Part shown: in pieces, positions 1-6,439 of the stretch
How the letters are laid out: every line of letters begins with the position of its first letter
Position numbering within the stretch: position 1 is the stretch's first letter
From: Rikenellaceae bacterium
Lineage (GTDB): Bacteria > Bacteroidota > Bacteroidia > Bacteroidales > UBA932
Assembly (NCBI GenBank): GCA_900771005.1
Contig: CAAGMI010000019.1
Span: 1 to 64,000, forward strand
DNA: 64,000 nt
Direction: 5' to 3'
Notes under the pieces: generated by a model
What the model saw: only the letters and a program-made list of their open reading frames with translations
What the model was told of the DNA's origin: nothing
The model's database searches: none
Position numbers and translations under genes: made by a program

Positions 1-1
1 T

Positions 2-79
2 CCCGATTACAATACAATGAGAATCATCGAGCCTGCCGTTGCATCAGAGGTTATGGGTTATCTGATGGAAGGCGAATGA
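2..79 (+). CDS. C-terminal fragment of an unidentified protein (cut by window edge)
   Basis: An open frame runs from the left edge to a TGA at 77-79. It gives 25 residues ending in EVMGYLMEGE. There is too little to assign a family. The codons look normal for the region and the frame continues upstream of the window. It is on the same strand as the RAYT-like gene that follows 193 nt later. Those 193 nt hold only two very short hairpins (GGTC/GACC and GGGT/ACCC near 152-181) and no recognisable gene. Confidence 0.5.
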   Translation, partial: PDYNTMRIIEPAVASEVMGYLMEGE

Positions 80-272
80 TTGGAAAACTTTTCCTAACTT
101 GCAGTCACTATCGATGCGCAGTGGCTCTGATTTATGTATTAGCAAGCTCTGCAGGTCGCTCTGACCGGGTATCTGACACCCTTTTCTCGCTCTTGTGCAT
201 CAATAAGCGTTATGTTCTATCAGGAATTGATGGCGGTCAGATGAGATCACATCATTCTATAAATTAGATGCT

Positions 273-1193
273 ATGAGCGATTTTTCAAATAAGGAAGGGC
301 GATGCCTTTTGTGCTACGGCGAATTGGGTCGTTGTTACCATCTGTGGACCCCGGAGAACTTTGAAATAATATTCAGGAACGCTGACGAGTTCCGCATCGG
401 GATGGGGATAATGGCTGTTGCCGCAAAGTGTTTCCAGGACGTGCAAATCATCACTTTCGAGTTGATGACAAACCATCTGCATATTATGGCTGCCGGCGAT
501 GAATCCCGATTGGGACAGATGTTCGAGTTGATAAAGAAACTCCTGATGCGAATGGCCTCAGATGTCGGAAGAACGATTAACTGGACTTCCTTCACACCGG
601 GGATACGGCAATTGAACGACCTTACCGATGCAAGGAATGTCTTGATATATGACAACAGAAACGGATTTCTTGTGCACGATAACTATACCCCGTTTTCATA
701 TCCTTGGGGAGCGAATTTCTGTTATTTCAATCCTGACGCGAAAAAAAGATTTCAAGAGTCATCCGTACCATCCACTATCAAGGATCGCCGTTCAGTGTCC
801 CACTCTCATATTTCGGATGGGATTCAGGAGCTGAAACTATTGGATGATTGTTTCTCTCCTTTTTCCTTTTGTGATATCGCAGCAGGAGAGAGTCTCTTCC
901 GGGATGCGGTGCACTACTTCTATATGCTTGGAAGAAATATCGAGAGCAACAAGGATATCGCAAAGGAAATCGGCGAGAGCATCTCATATACCGAGGATGA
1001 GTTATATTCGGCTATCAGCACGAAATGCAGGAGTGAATACGGCACAACCAACCCATCCCAGATTCCTTCCAATGCAAAAATCGCTCTGGCAAAGGTGATG
1101 CGCTATAACTATAACGCTACACTTAAGCAAATTCAGCGGATGCTGCGTCTGGACCAGGGGATACTGCAATCAATTTTCGGTTCACAAGGGTAA
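273..1193 (+). CDS. REP-associated tyrosine transposase-like protein (Y1/HUH, IS200-like)
   Basis: This 306-residue protein resembles Y1_Tnp/RAYT single-strand DNA transposases. Seen: after an N-terminal segment with CYHLWTPENF there is FELMTNHLHIM at about residues 62-72, the place of the family's MPNHLHLL signature, whose His-x-His binds the metal. A candidate nucleophile Tyr lies near residue 126 (LIYDNRNG), followed by a YPWG element matching the family's typical Y-P-W-S. The C-terminal 70 residues are basic and may bind DNA. Known of the family: RAYTs are domesticated, usually single-copy relatives of IS200 transposases that act on REP hairpins. Supporting context: two REP-like hairpins lie just downstream. 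No IS ends or target duplication are visible. The exact catalytic Tyr is inferred, not proven. Confidence 0.7.
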   Translation: MSDFSNKEGRCLLCYGELGRCYHLWTPENFEIIFRNADEFRIGMGIMAVAAKCFQDVQIITFELMTNHLHIMAAGDESRLGQMFELIKKLLMRMASDVGRTINWTSFTPGIRQLNDLTDARNVLIYDNRNGFLVHDNYTPFSYPWGANFCYFNPDAKKRFQESSVPSTIKDRRSVSHSHISDGIQELKLLDDCFSPFSFCDIAAGESLFRDAVHYFYMLGRNIESNKDIAKEIGESISYTEDELYSAISTKCRSEYGTTNPSQIPSNAKIALAKVMRYNYNATLKQIQRMLRLDQGILQSIFGSQG

Positions 1194-1217
1194 TCTCAAC
1201 GCCATCAAACTCCAATA

Positions 1218-1246
1218 CGGGGGAATTTCGGTCTTATATTCCCCCG
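1218..1246 (+). repeat. REP-like hairpin 1 downstream of the RAYT-like gene
   Basis: A 9-bp perfect stem, CGGGGGAAT (1218-1226) with ATTCCCCCG (1238-1246), has an 11-nt loop. It shares the 12-mer ATTCCCCCGAAA (1238-1249) with the second hairpin, which begins 50 nt later. There is no T-tract, so it is not a simple terminator. Its place 25 nt after the RAYT-like stop codon suggests a REP-type substrate; this is inference. Confidence 0.7.
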
Positions 1247-1267
1247 AAACGGTCAGCCAAGAACAAA

Positions 1268-1298
1268 TCGGGGGAGAAATCACCTTAAATTCCCCCGA
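1268..1298 (+). repeat. REP-like hairpin 2 downstream of the RAYT-like gene
   Basis: An 8-bp stem, TCGGGGGA (1268-1275) with TCCCCCGA (1291-1298), has a 15-nt loop. The right arm repeats the 12-mer ATTCCCCCGAAA (1289-1300) of hairpin 1 exactly, 51 nt away, while the loops differ. Two copies in the same orientation form a small tandem, like a BIME pair. Confidence 0.7.
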
Positions 1299-1360
1299 AA
1301 AGCCAGGTTAAGTGCAAAATTCCTGTCATTGAACTATATCAAGGTAACAACAAGGCGTGC

Positions 1361-1515
1361 GAGGACTATGGGGTTGCGGGGACGTGGCCAACCCACGGCC
1401 TCGCAGAGTGGGAGGGGCCCGTTGGATACAAGTTCTCGCGTCAGCGAGGACGCAGGAGACAATGGGAGGGTCGAAGGAGCGAAGCGACTGAGTTCCCCGC
1501 AACCCCATAGTCCTC
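1361..1515 (+). repeat. 155-nt structured element bounded by a perfect 22-bp inverted repeat (candidate ncRNA or non-autonomous mobile element)
   Basis: The left arm at 1361-1382 (begins GAGGACTATGG) and right arm at 1494-1515 (ends CCATAGTCCTC) are exact reverse complements over 22 nt. The 111-nt interior folds further: CGTGG/CCACG (1383-1387/1393-1397); CCCGTTG/CAATGGG (1418-1424/1460-1466), enclosing GTTCTCGC-GTCA-GCGAGGAC (1432-1451); and GTCG/CGAC (1470-1473/1485-1488). The two imperfect pairs are G-U only if the plus strand is the RNA (T1434-G1449, G1421-T1463); on the minus strand they would be A-C mismatches. It is GC-rich, with no convincing ORF and no T-tract after it. It is either a multibranched RNA or a MITE-like element. 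Position near the RAYT-like gene may matter. Confidence 0.6.
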
Positions 1516-1587
1516 TCTGCCGCTGTATCATCATTCGAAAATTGCCACCTTCATCAGAATTTCTTACCTTTATCCTTAGGAATCTCT

Positions 1588-1686
1588 TTTGCACAACCGA
1601 CCGGTAAAATTTGCACAACCGTAAGGGCGTAAAAACGGGTTCGTTTTTCAATTTCAGAAAATTTGGTTGTGCAAGCGTTGTGCAAG
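1588..1686. repeat. Four copies of a GCACAAC-type motif around a perfect hairpin
   Basis: TTTGCACAACCG occurs at 1588-1599 and 1610-1621, and in reverse as GGTTGTGCAA (1665-1674) and CGTTGTGCAAG (1676-1686). Between the two pairs is a perfect 7-bp stem AAAAACG/CGTTTTT with a GGTT loop (1631-1648). The palindromic arrangement of four sites resembles a protein-binding or recombination site, or the remains of an insertion. No function can be assigned. The rest of the 1194-1741 gap holds no gene. Confidence 0.45.
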
Positions 1687-1690
1687 TGGC

Positions 1691-1733
1691 AAAACAAAAG
1701 AGTTAACTCATTATAGTCTAATAAGTTAACTCT
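1691..1733 (-). terminator. Rho-independent terminator of the tRNA-Leu gene
   Basis: Reading the minus strand away from the tRNA, AGAGTTAACT (1733-1724) pairs perfectly with AGTTAACTCT (1708-1699). It is followed by a T-rich stretch TTTTGTTTT (1698-1690). It begins nine bases past the tRNA 3' end. Confidence 0.75.
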
Positions 1734-1741
1734 CCAAAAGG

Positions 1742-1822
1742 TGCGGGTGAAGGGACTCGAACCCATACGCACAGGGCACTAGATCCTAAGTCTAGCTTGG
1801 CTACCAATTACAACACACCCGC
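1742..1822 (-). tRNA. tRNA-Leu (anticodon UAG)
   Basis: The minus strand gives a complete class II tRNA. The acceptor stem is GCGGGTG with CACCCGC and discriminator A. The anticodon stem-loop is CTAGA-CTTAGGA-TCTAG, with anticodon TAG reading CTA codons. There is an extended variable arm and a T-arm containing GGGTTCGAGTCCC. The CCA end is not encoded. It ends a transcript with its own terminator and lies divergently from the oxidoreductase operon. Confidence 0.95.
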
Positions 1823-1902
1823 TTCAGTGCCGGTTTTGCAGTGGAATCCGCGTCCGGCGCACGGCAAATATACAAAATAATCCGGAATAGATTTTTATTT
1901 GC

Positions 1903-1910
1903 TATTTTTG
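1903..1910 (+). promoter_or_regulatory. Promoter -7 element (TATTTTTG) of the oxidoreductase operon
   Basis: TATTTTTG matches the Bacteroidota -7 consensus TAnnTTTG. It lies 27 nt before the ATG at 1938 and so excludes the upstream in-frame ATG at 1899 as the start. Confidence 0.6.
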
Positions 1911-1937
1911 ACTCCCGAAACCAAGATATCTGAGATT

Positions 1938-2921
1938 ATGAAAATAGGGATCATAGGCGCCGGGTGGATTGCCGACAAGATGGGGCTGACGCTCCGGGAT
2001 TTTCCTGAGAAGAGATATGCAATAGCGGCGCGCGACCTTTCTCGCGCACAGGATTTTGCGGGCAAGTGGGGCTTTGAGAAGGCATACGGCTCGTATGAGG
2101 AAATGGTGTGTGACCCCGAGGTGGACCTGGTGTATGTCGCAACTCCTCATTCCCATCATTATGAGCACAGTATGCTTGCCCTTTCTCATGGCAAGGCCGT
2201 GCTCTGCGAGAAGGCTTTCATGGCCAATACGGCTGAGACGGAGGCCGTCCTCAAGTATGCGGAGGAGCACAAACTGTTCATCACTGAGGCTATCTGGACG
2301 AGGTATATGCCTCTTTCGCTGAAAGTCAAGGAGATAATCGACAGCGGAGTCATCGGCAGACCTCTGATGCTCTCCGCTACCATAGGCTATCCTATGGGAT
2401 GGAAGGACAGGATACAGAAGCCCGAACTTTGCGGAGGGTCCCTGCTGGATATCGGGGTGTATGCGATCAATTTCTCCAGAATGTATTTCGGTGAAGATTA
2501 TGAGAGTGTGAGCGGCCAGTGCGTGCAGAATGAACTGGGTATGGATCTGCAGAACACCATAAGCATCAAGTACCGCGACGGGCGCATGGCCAATCTCCAG
2601 TCCACGGCGATAGCTGCCAATGACCTTCAGGGCATTATCAGCTGCGAACACGGATTCCTGGTGGTGGACAATATCAACAATCCTCAGACCGCGACTGTCT
2701 ACAATGAGGATCACGAGGTCCTGCAGGTACACAACGCCGACGGGAAGATTACGGGATACGAATATCAGGTGTTCGCCTGTGAGGAAGCCCTTTCAAAGGG
2801 TTGGCTGGAGTCTCCTTATATGCCTCACGCCGAGACTGTGAAGGTGATGAAGATGATGGACGAGCTGCGTGCGCAGTGGGGTGTGGAATATCCTAACGAT
2901 AAAAGATGCTTAAAGAAGTAG
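1938..2921 (+). CDS. Gfo/Idh/MocA-family NAD(P)-dependent oxidoreductase
   Basis: This protein of about 327 residues opens with a Rossmann dinucleotide-binding motif, GIIGAGWIADKMG. It carries the family's VYVATPHSHHYEH and CEKAF segments; the Lys of CEK is the conserved catalytic-site Lys of this superfamily. A C-terminal substrate-binding alpha/beta domain starts near residue 120. The family oxidises or reduces sugars, inositols and related dihydrodiols; the substrate is not predictable here. ATG 1938 was chosen because an upstream in-frame ATG (1899) precedes the -7 box. It overlaps the following inositol-phosphatase gene by 16 nt. That suggests translational coupling and a shared sugar or inositol role, but this is inference. 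Confidence 0.85.
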   Translation: MKIGIIGAGWIADKMGLTLRDFPEKRYAIAARDLSRAQDFAGKWGFEKAYGSYEEMVCDPEVDLVYVATPHSHHYEHSMLALSHGKAVLCEKAFMANTAETEAVLKYAEEHKLFITEAIWTRYMPLSLKVKEIIDSGVIGRPLMLSATIGYPMGWKDRIQKPELCGGSLLDIGVYAINFSRMYFGEDYESVSGQCVQNELGMDLQNTISIKYRDGRMANLQSTAIAANDLQGIISCEHGFLVVDNINNPQTATVYNEDHEVLQVHNADGKITGYEYQVFACEEALSKGWLESPYMPHAETVKVMKMMDELRAQWGVEYPNDKRCLKK

Positions 2922-3691
2922 TGAAAATAGTCAGGGAAGCATCCCTGATAATGTTGAAGCGTGATTTCACGGTAAGGTCGAAAGGCGGGTATGAGAATCT
3001 GGTCACTTCGTCCGACGAAGCGGTCCAGGCATTGCTCCGGGAAAGGCTCGGGGTCCTGTTGCCCGGCTCGGGATTCATCTGTGAAGAAGATGACATAGTG
3101 GACGTCGCGCACGAATATGTGTGGATAATAGACCCTATTGACGGGACCTGCAATTTCTCCCGCGGCATCGACGAGTGCTGCATCTCCGTGGCCCTCAGAA
3201 AAGGCTCTGAAGTGATACTCGGAGTGGTATATAATCCATATCACAAGGCTCTCTATACGGCCTTGAAGGGCAGGGGAGCGCGCCTTAACGGCCATTCGAT
3301 CCACGTCTCGGACCGTCCTTTCAGTGACGGCCTGCTGTGCACCGCGCTGTGCGTGTACAGCAAGCGGTACTCCGGTATATGCAGCGACATCATCAGAGAG
3401 GTTTTCCCGAAGTGCAATGACGTGCGCCGTTTCGGCTCCGCGGCTTTGGAACTGTGCTATCTCGCGCAAGGACTCTGTGACCTGTATTTTGAGTACAAGG
3501 TCAATGCCTGGGACTATTCCGCTGCTTATCTGGTGCTGACGGAAGCAGGCGGCATACTGACCGGACGTGACGGGGAGAAGCTGGGTTTCGACCGTCCTAC
3601 CATCCTTGTCGGGGCGAACAATGAGACAAATCACAGGATACTTTCCGAAATAGTCGGCAGGCACACCAAGCCGGATCCTTATGAAGACTAA
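2906..3691 (+). CDS. Inositol monophosphatase family protein
   Basis: This is a 261-residue Mg-dependent phosphatase of the IMPase/FBPase superfamily. Seen: the metal-binding acidic pair in GFICEED (about 52-58), the signature WIIDPIDGTCNF (about 72-83), and the C-terminal WDYSAAYLVLTEAGG (about 190-204). All catalytic acidic residues are therefore present. It could act on inositol-1-phosphate, 3'-phosphoadenosine phosphates or histidinol phosphate; sequence alone does not decide. It overlaps the oxidoreductase upstream and the cyclo-ligase downstream (11 nt), forming the middle of a three-gene operon. Confidence 0.9.
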   Translation: MLKEVVKIVREASLIMLKRDFTVRSKGGYENLVTSSDEAVQALLRERLGVLLPGSGFICEEDDIVDVAHEYVWIIDPIDGTCNFSRGIDECCISVALRKGSEVILGVVYNPYHKALYTALKGRGARLNGHSIHVSDRPFSDGLLCTALCVYSKRYSGICSDIIREVFPKCNDVRRFGSAALELCYLAQGLCDLYFEYKVNAWDYSAAYLVLTEAGGILTGRDGEKLGFDRPTILVGANNETNHRILSEIVGRHTKPDPYED

Positions 3692-4115
3692 ACAGGAGAT
3701 ACGTGAATTTATCAGACAGCGTCGCCGCGAGTACGACAGGGTCGCAGAGGACTCTGCTGTGATTTGCGCCAGGATAGCCGCAATGCCCGGGTTCAGGGAG
3801 GCGGCAACCGTGCTTCTGTATTCTCCGATGCGCGGCGAAGTGGACGTAAGACCTCTGGCAGCCTTCGGCAAGAAGGTGGTCCTCCCTGAGGATGAACCCT
3901 TTCCTGACCCTTCGACGATAGATTTTGCCGTAATCCCCGGTGTCGCCTATGACGTGAGAGGGAACAGGCTGGGGCGTGGCGGAGGATATTATGACCGGCT
4001 GATCCCTAAATTGCGCTGCCGCACCGTGGGCCCCGCCTTCTCGTTCCAGATATTTGACAGCATACCTATGGAAGAATGGGACTGTCCCGTGGATGAGGTC
4101 ATCACAGAAAAGTAA
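3681..4115 (+). CDS. 5-formyltetrahydrofolate cyclo-ligase family protein, unusually short
   Basis: The protein is assigned by VLLYSPMRGEVDVRPL (about 44-59) and the ATP/folate signature RLGRGGGYYDRLIP (about 105-118). The family converts 5-formyl-THF to 5,10-methenyl-THF with ATP. At 144 residues it is some 35-50 residues shorter than usual. The gap falls between VVLPEDEP and IDFAVIPGVAYD, where normal members have the strand and loop ending in G-I-x-E-P that contributes to substrate binding. The frame is clean, so this is a compact form rather than a frameshift. It is the last gene of the operon and is followed at once by a terminator. Confidence 0.8.
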   Translation: MKTKQEIREFIRQRRREYDRVAEDSAVICARIAAMPGFREAATVLLYSPMRGEVDVRPLAAFGKKVVLPEDEPFPDPSTIDFAVIPGVAYDVRGNRLGRGGGYYDRLIPKLRCRTVGPAFSFQIFDSIPMEEWDCPVDEVITEK

Positions 4116-4149
4116 AACCGGACCCTTGGAAAAGGAATCCGGTTTTTAT
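4114..4149. terminator. Bidirectional terminator between the cyclo-ligase gene and rpsU
   Basis: AAAACCGGA (4114-4122) pairs with TCCGGTTTT (4138-4146). T-rich runs lie on both sides, so it can end the plus-strand operon and the minus-strand rpsU transcript. Confidence 0.8.
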
Positions 4150-4166
4150 TCGTTATTAGATTAGAA

Positions 4167-4361
4167 TTACTGATCTTCTTCTATGCGAAGGTGCTGAACG
4201 TAGATAGCTTTCTGCTTTGCTACACGACGCTTTACTGAAGGCTTCTCGAAGTTCTTGCGTGCGCGGAGTTCGCGGACTGCACCTGTCTTTTCGAATTTAC
4301 GCTTGAATTTCTTAAGCGCTCTCTCGATATTTTCACCTTCTTTTACCGGTACGATAATCAT
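4167..4361 (-). CDS. rpsU: 30S ribosomal protein bS21
   Basis: This is a 64-residue, strongly basic protein of typical bS21 length, starting MIIVPVKEGENIERALKKFK. In the 30S platform bS21 lies next to the 16S 3' tail. In Flavobacterium ribosomes, bS21 together with bS6 and bS18 is reported to occlude the anti-Shine-Dalgarno, which explains why Bacteroidota rarely use SD sequences. This gene is the exception in the window: a strong SD precedes its ATG (see separate entry). It is monocistronic, with its own -7 element and terminator. Confidence 0.97.
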   Translation of the reverse strand: MIIVPVKEGENIERALKKFKRKFEKTGAVRELRARKNFEKPSVKRRVAKQKAIYVQHLRIEEDQ

Positions 4362-4367
4362 TTGTAA

Positions 4368-4379
4368 ATCACCCCCTTT
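4368..4379 (-). promoter_or_regulatory. Exceptionally strong Shine-Dalgarno sequence of rpsU
   Basis: The mRNA reads AAAGGGGGTGAT followed by 6 nt (TTACAA) and ATG. All 12 bases can pair with the 16S 3' tail (AUCACCUCCUUU), with a single G-U pair. No other gene start in the window shows comparable complementarity. This is what autoregulation by bS21 would need: ribosomes lacking bS21 expose the anti-SD and translate rpsU. Confidence 0.75.
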
Positions 4380-4393
4380 TTCTTTTGAGGTCG

Positions 4394-4401
4394 CAAAGAT
4401 A
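4394..4401 (-). promoter_or_regulatory. Promoter -7 element (TATCTTTG) of rpsU
   Basis: The minus strand carries TATCTTTG, 32 nt before the rpsU ATG. This gives a leader of about 25-28 nt that includes the SD. Confidence 0.65.
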
Positions 4402-4424
4402 CAAACTTTTTTGAAATCAACTAA

Positions 4425-5132
4425 TTATTTCTTCAACATCTCGATAAAATCTTGCATTCCTTCGGTGGCAACCTTCCTGATATGCTTGATTCTCGGGTCT
4501 GAAAGATGGATTTCAGCCGGGTCTATGATATATATCGGAGCATCGCTCTTTGCATATCTGTAGAGTCCCGCTGCCGGGTAAACCTGGAGCGAAGTGCCCA
4601 CGATGAGCACTATGTCCGCCTGCGATACAAGGTCTATCGCGCGTTCCATCTTAGGGACCGCTTCTCCGAAGAACACAATGTGCGGCCTGAGCTGGCGTCC
4701 GTTGACCGCCTTGTCACCGAGGCTGACGGAATCATATCCTATGTCTATCACGCTTTTCTCGGAATAGCCGTCTTCTTCATTGCAGCAGTTCTCCGGGCGG
4801 ACTTTCGTGACTTCTCCGTGGAGGTGAACGACGTGCGTGGACCCGGCTTTCTCGTGGAGGTTGTCGACGTTCTGCGTTATGACATCCACAACGTAGTCAT
4901 TTTCCAGTCCGGCGATGGCGATGTGCGCCCCGTTCGGCCTGGTGTCCCTAAGTTTGCTTCTCTGCATGTTGTAGAAATCGAGTACGAGCCCCGGGTTGCG
5001 GTACCATCCTTCTATCGATGCGACTTCCATAGGGTCGTAGCTGTCCCAAAGGCCGCCGTTGTCCCTGTATGTGCCGAGTCCGCTTTCCGCGCTGACTCCG
5101 GCTCCCGTCAAAACTGTAATTCGCTGTTTCAT
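4425..5132 (-). CDS. cobB: Sirtuin-family NAD-dependent deacylase (CobB-like)
   Basis: This 235-residue sirtuin has the NAD-binding GAGVSAESGLGTYR (10-23), QNVDNLH (87-93), HLHGE with the catalytic His (103-107), and GTSLQVYPAAG near the C-terminus. Departures from E. coli CobB are visible. The Cys pairs of the zinc site are absent (only CC in PENCCNEED), as in other Bacteroidota members. The desuccinylase Y-x-x-R motif reads YNMQR (54-58), with Gln at the Arg place and Arg one residue later. It removes acyl groups from lysines using NAD; acyl preference is uncertain. Its start overlaps the ATPase gene by 4 nt, so the two are translationally coupled. Confidence 0.9.
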   Translation of the reverse strand: MKQRITVLTGAGVSAESGLGTYRDNGGLWDSYDPMEVASIEGWYRNPGLVLDFYNMQRSKLRDTRPNGAHIAIAGLENDYVVDVITQNVDNLHEKAGSTHVVHLHGEVTKVRPENCCNEEDGYSEKSVIDIGYDSVSLGDKAVNGRQLRPHIVFFGEAVPKMERAIDLVSQADIVLIVGTSLQVYPAAGLYRYAKSDAPIYIIDPAEIHLSDPRIKHIRKVATEGMQDFIEMLKK

Positions 5133-6280
5133 TTGATTTCGAAGAAATATTTTCCTACCCAGTATTCAAACAGAGGGTCGAGGATTACAGGCTGGTCATT
5201 CTCGTCGAAGGTGATGATCTCCTTTTTGCAGAGCGCATCCCTGAGACGCTTTACGTTGGCCGAGGAACTCAGAGAGTATCTTTCTATCACTTCCGCCGAG
5301 CAGAATTTGGTGTGCCCGTCCAGAATGGCCCTGAGGAAGCAGATCTGGAAAGTGGTGAGGTCGTTCATCGTCGCCGAGAACGCCGGCTCGTGTATGGCTA
5401 TGATCTGCTCGAGGGCGGAATTGAGCACTGGTTCCATTATGTATCCCTTGGAGAGGGAGTCACAGATGGCGCAGAAATGGTTTATGTACCATAGGTTGCC
5501 CTTGAAAAGGATGGACACTCCCGTCATCAGGTCCTTGTCTATGACTTTTCCCGTAGTGAGGAAACACTTGATCGCGTGGTCCACTATGTCCTTGTTGCTT
5601 ACCGGAATGAGCTCCAGATGTTCCACCAGTCTCCAGAAAAGCTTTTTGTGCTCGAAGATTTCCTTCATTGCGTTTACCTGTGAGCCGCAGAGCACGTAGC
5701 AGGCTTTTTTCCTGCCTTCCGGAGTCAGGCTCCTGAATATGTCTTCCAGTATGTTGCAGGCCTTTTCGCCGCACTCCGTCATCATTATGTTCTGGAATTC
5801 CTCGAGGATGACGATTGTCTTGATACCCCTCTCCTCGGCTATCCTGTACGGGAGGGTGAAGACCGACTTGATGTCGTTTTCGTCCACGTCCCGGCTTACG
5901 GAAACTGCCATTCCCTTTGCCTCGTATATCTGCTCGTCAAATGTGAAATGCGTGTTGTAGAGGTATCTGCTGACGGCTTCGGCGTAATCTTCCTGTGAAC
6001 TTCCCGTCATCTTGATGAGGCTGGATGCCAGCCTTATCAGTATGTCCGAGATACTTCTGGAGTTGAGGAACGACAGCTCGGCTATGTTGAACTGCTCTCC
6101 TTCTATCCTGAGGTTGAAACAGGCCTGGTGTATGAGGGAACGCTTGCCGCTTCTGGGCGGAGCGTAGATCGCCACGTTTTCGCCCTGTCTCAGAAGGTTG
6201 CCCAGGGCCGCCGCTTCGCTCTTGCGTCCTACGAAGTTTTTCCCCGTGACGTAGGTGGAGTAGATGAATCCGCTTTCCAT
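5129..6280 (-). CDS. AAA/STAND-like ATPase with C-terminal winged helix (ATPase_2 type)
   Basis: This 383-residue protein begins with an NFVGRKSEAAALGNLL box typical of ORC/STAND-like NTPases. It then has Walker A APPRSGKRSL (about 41-50) and Walker B TIVILEEFQNI (about 154-164). An FCGSQ-like sensor region (YVLCGSQ) follows, and the C-terminal 90 residues look like a winged helix (FCSAEVIERYSLSSSANVKRLRDAL). There is no signal peptide or membrane segment, so it is cytoplasmic. It is the first gene of a two-gene operon with the sirtuin. Its cellular role is unknown: it could be a regulator, a DNA-linked ATPase or the sensor part of a two-gene module. Confidence 0.75.
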   Translation of the reverse strand: MESGFIYSTYVTGKNFVGRKSEAAALGNLLRQGENVAIYAPPRSGKRSLIHQACFNLRIEGEQFNIAELSFLNSRSISDILIRLASSLIKMTGSSQEDYAEAVSRYLYNTHFTFDEQIYEAKGMAVSVSRDVDENDIKSVFTLPYRIAEERGIKTIVILEEFQNIMMTECGEKACNILEDIFRSLTPEGRKKACYVLCGSQVNAMKEIFEHKKLFWRLVEHLELIPVSNKDIVDHAIKCFLTTGKVIDKDLMTGVSILFKGNLWYINHFCAICDSLSKGYIMEPVLNSALEQIIAIHEPAFSATMNDLTTFQICFLRAILDGHTKFCSAEVIERYSLSSSANVKRLRDALCKKEIITFDENDQPVILDPLFEYWVGKYFFEIK

Positions 6281-6296
6281 AACATTTGTGTTACAG

Positions 6297-6304
6297 CAAA
6301 ATTA
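6297..6304 (-). promoter_or_regulatory. Promoter -7 element (TAATTTTG) of the ATPase-cobB operon
   Basis: The minus strand carries TAATTTTG 16 nt before the ATPase ATG. It is divergent from the rplU promoter. Confidence 0.55.
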
Positions 6305-6337
6305 GTAATTTATTTTGCAGAAACGGGATAAAAAACC

Positions 6338-6345
6338 TAAATTTG
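6338..6345 (+). promoter_or_regulatory. Promoter -7 element (TAAATTTG) of rplU-rpmA
   Basis: TAAATTTG has a TTTTG at 6313-6317, about 20 nt upstream, as a -33 element. It gives a leader of roughly 90 nt before rplU. The leader holds no obvious hairpin with a T-tract. Confidence 0.65.
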
Positions 6346-6439
6346 CAGTCCAAAATTATTGACATGACCGATAAGCCATTGAAAAAGAGCCGTTTGGAGA
6401 ACGGACGCTTACGGTTGAAACTTTAAAAAGTTTTATTAG

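Noticed and set aside
76..267. 63-codon ORF between the partial gene and the RAYT-like gene
   Set aside because: Overlaps the end of the upstream coding frame, has no -7 element, no family resemblance and odd composition.
1326..1772. Several ORFs on both strands across the inverted-repeat element
   Set aside because: They run through the hairpins and tRNA terminator; composition follows the repeat, not coding sequence.
1902..2732. 276-codon antisense ORF in the oxidoreductase gene
   Set aside because: Opposite strand encodes a full Gfo/Idh/MocA protein; the antisense product has no recognisable features.
4506..5699. 397-codon plus-strand ORF across cobB and the ATPase gene
   Set aside because: Antisense to two well-supported genes with clear catalytic motifs.
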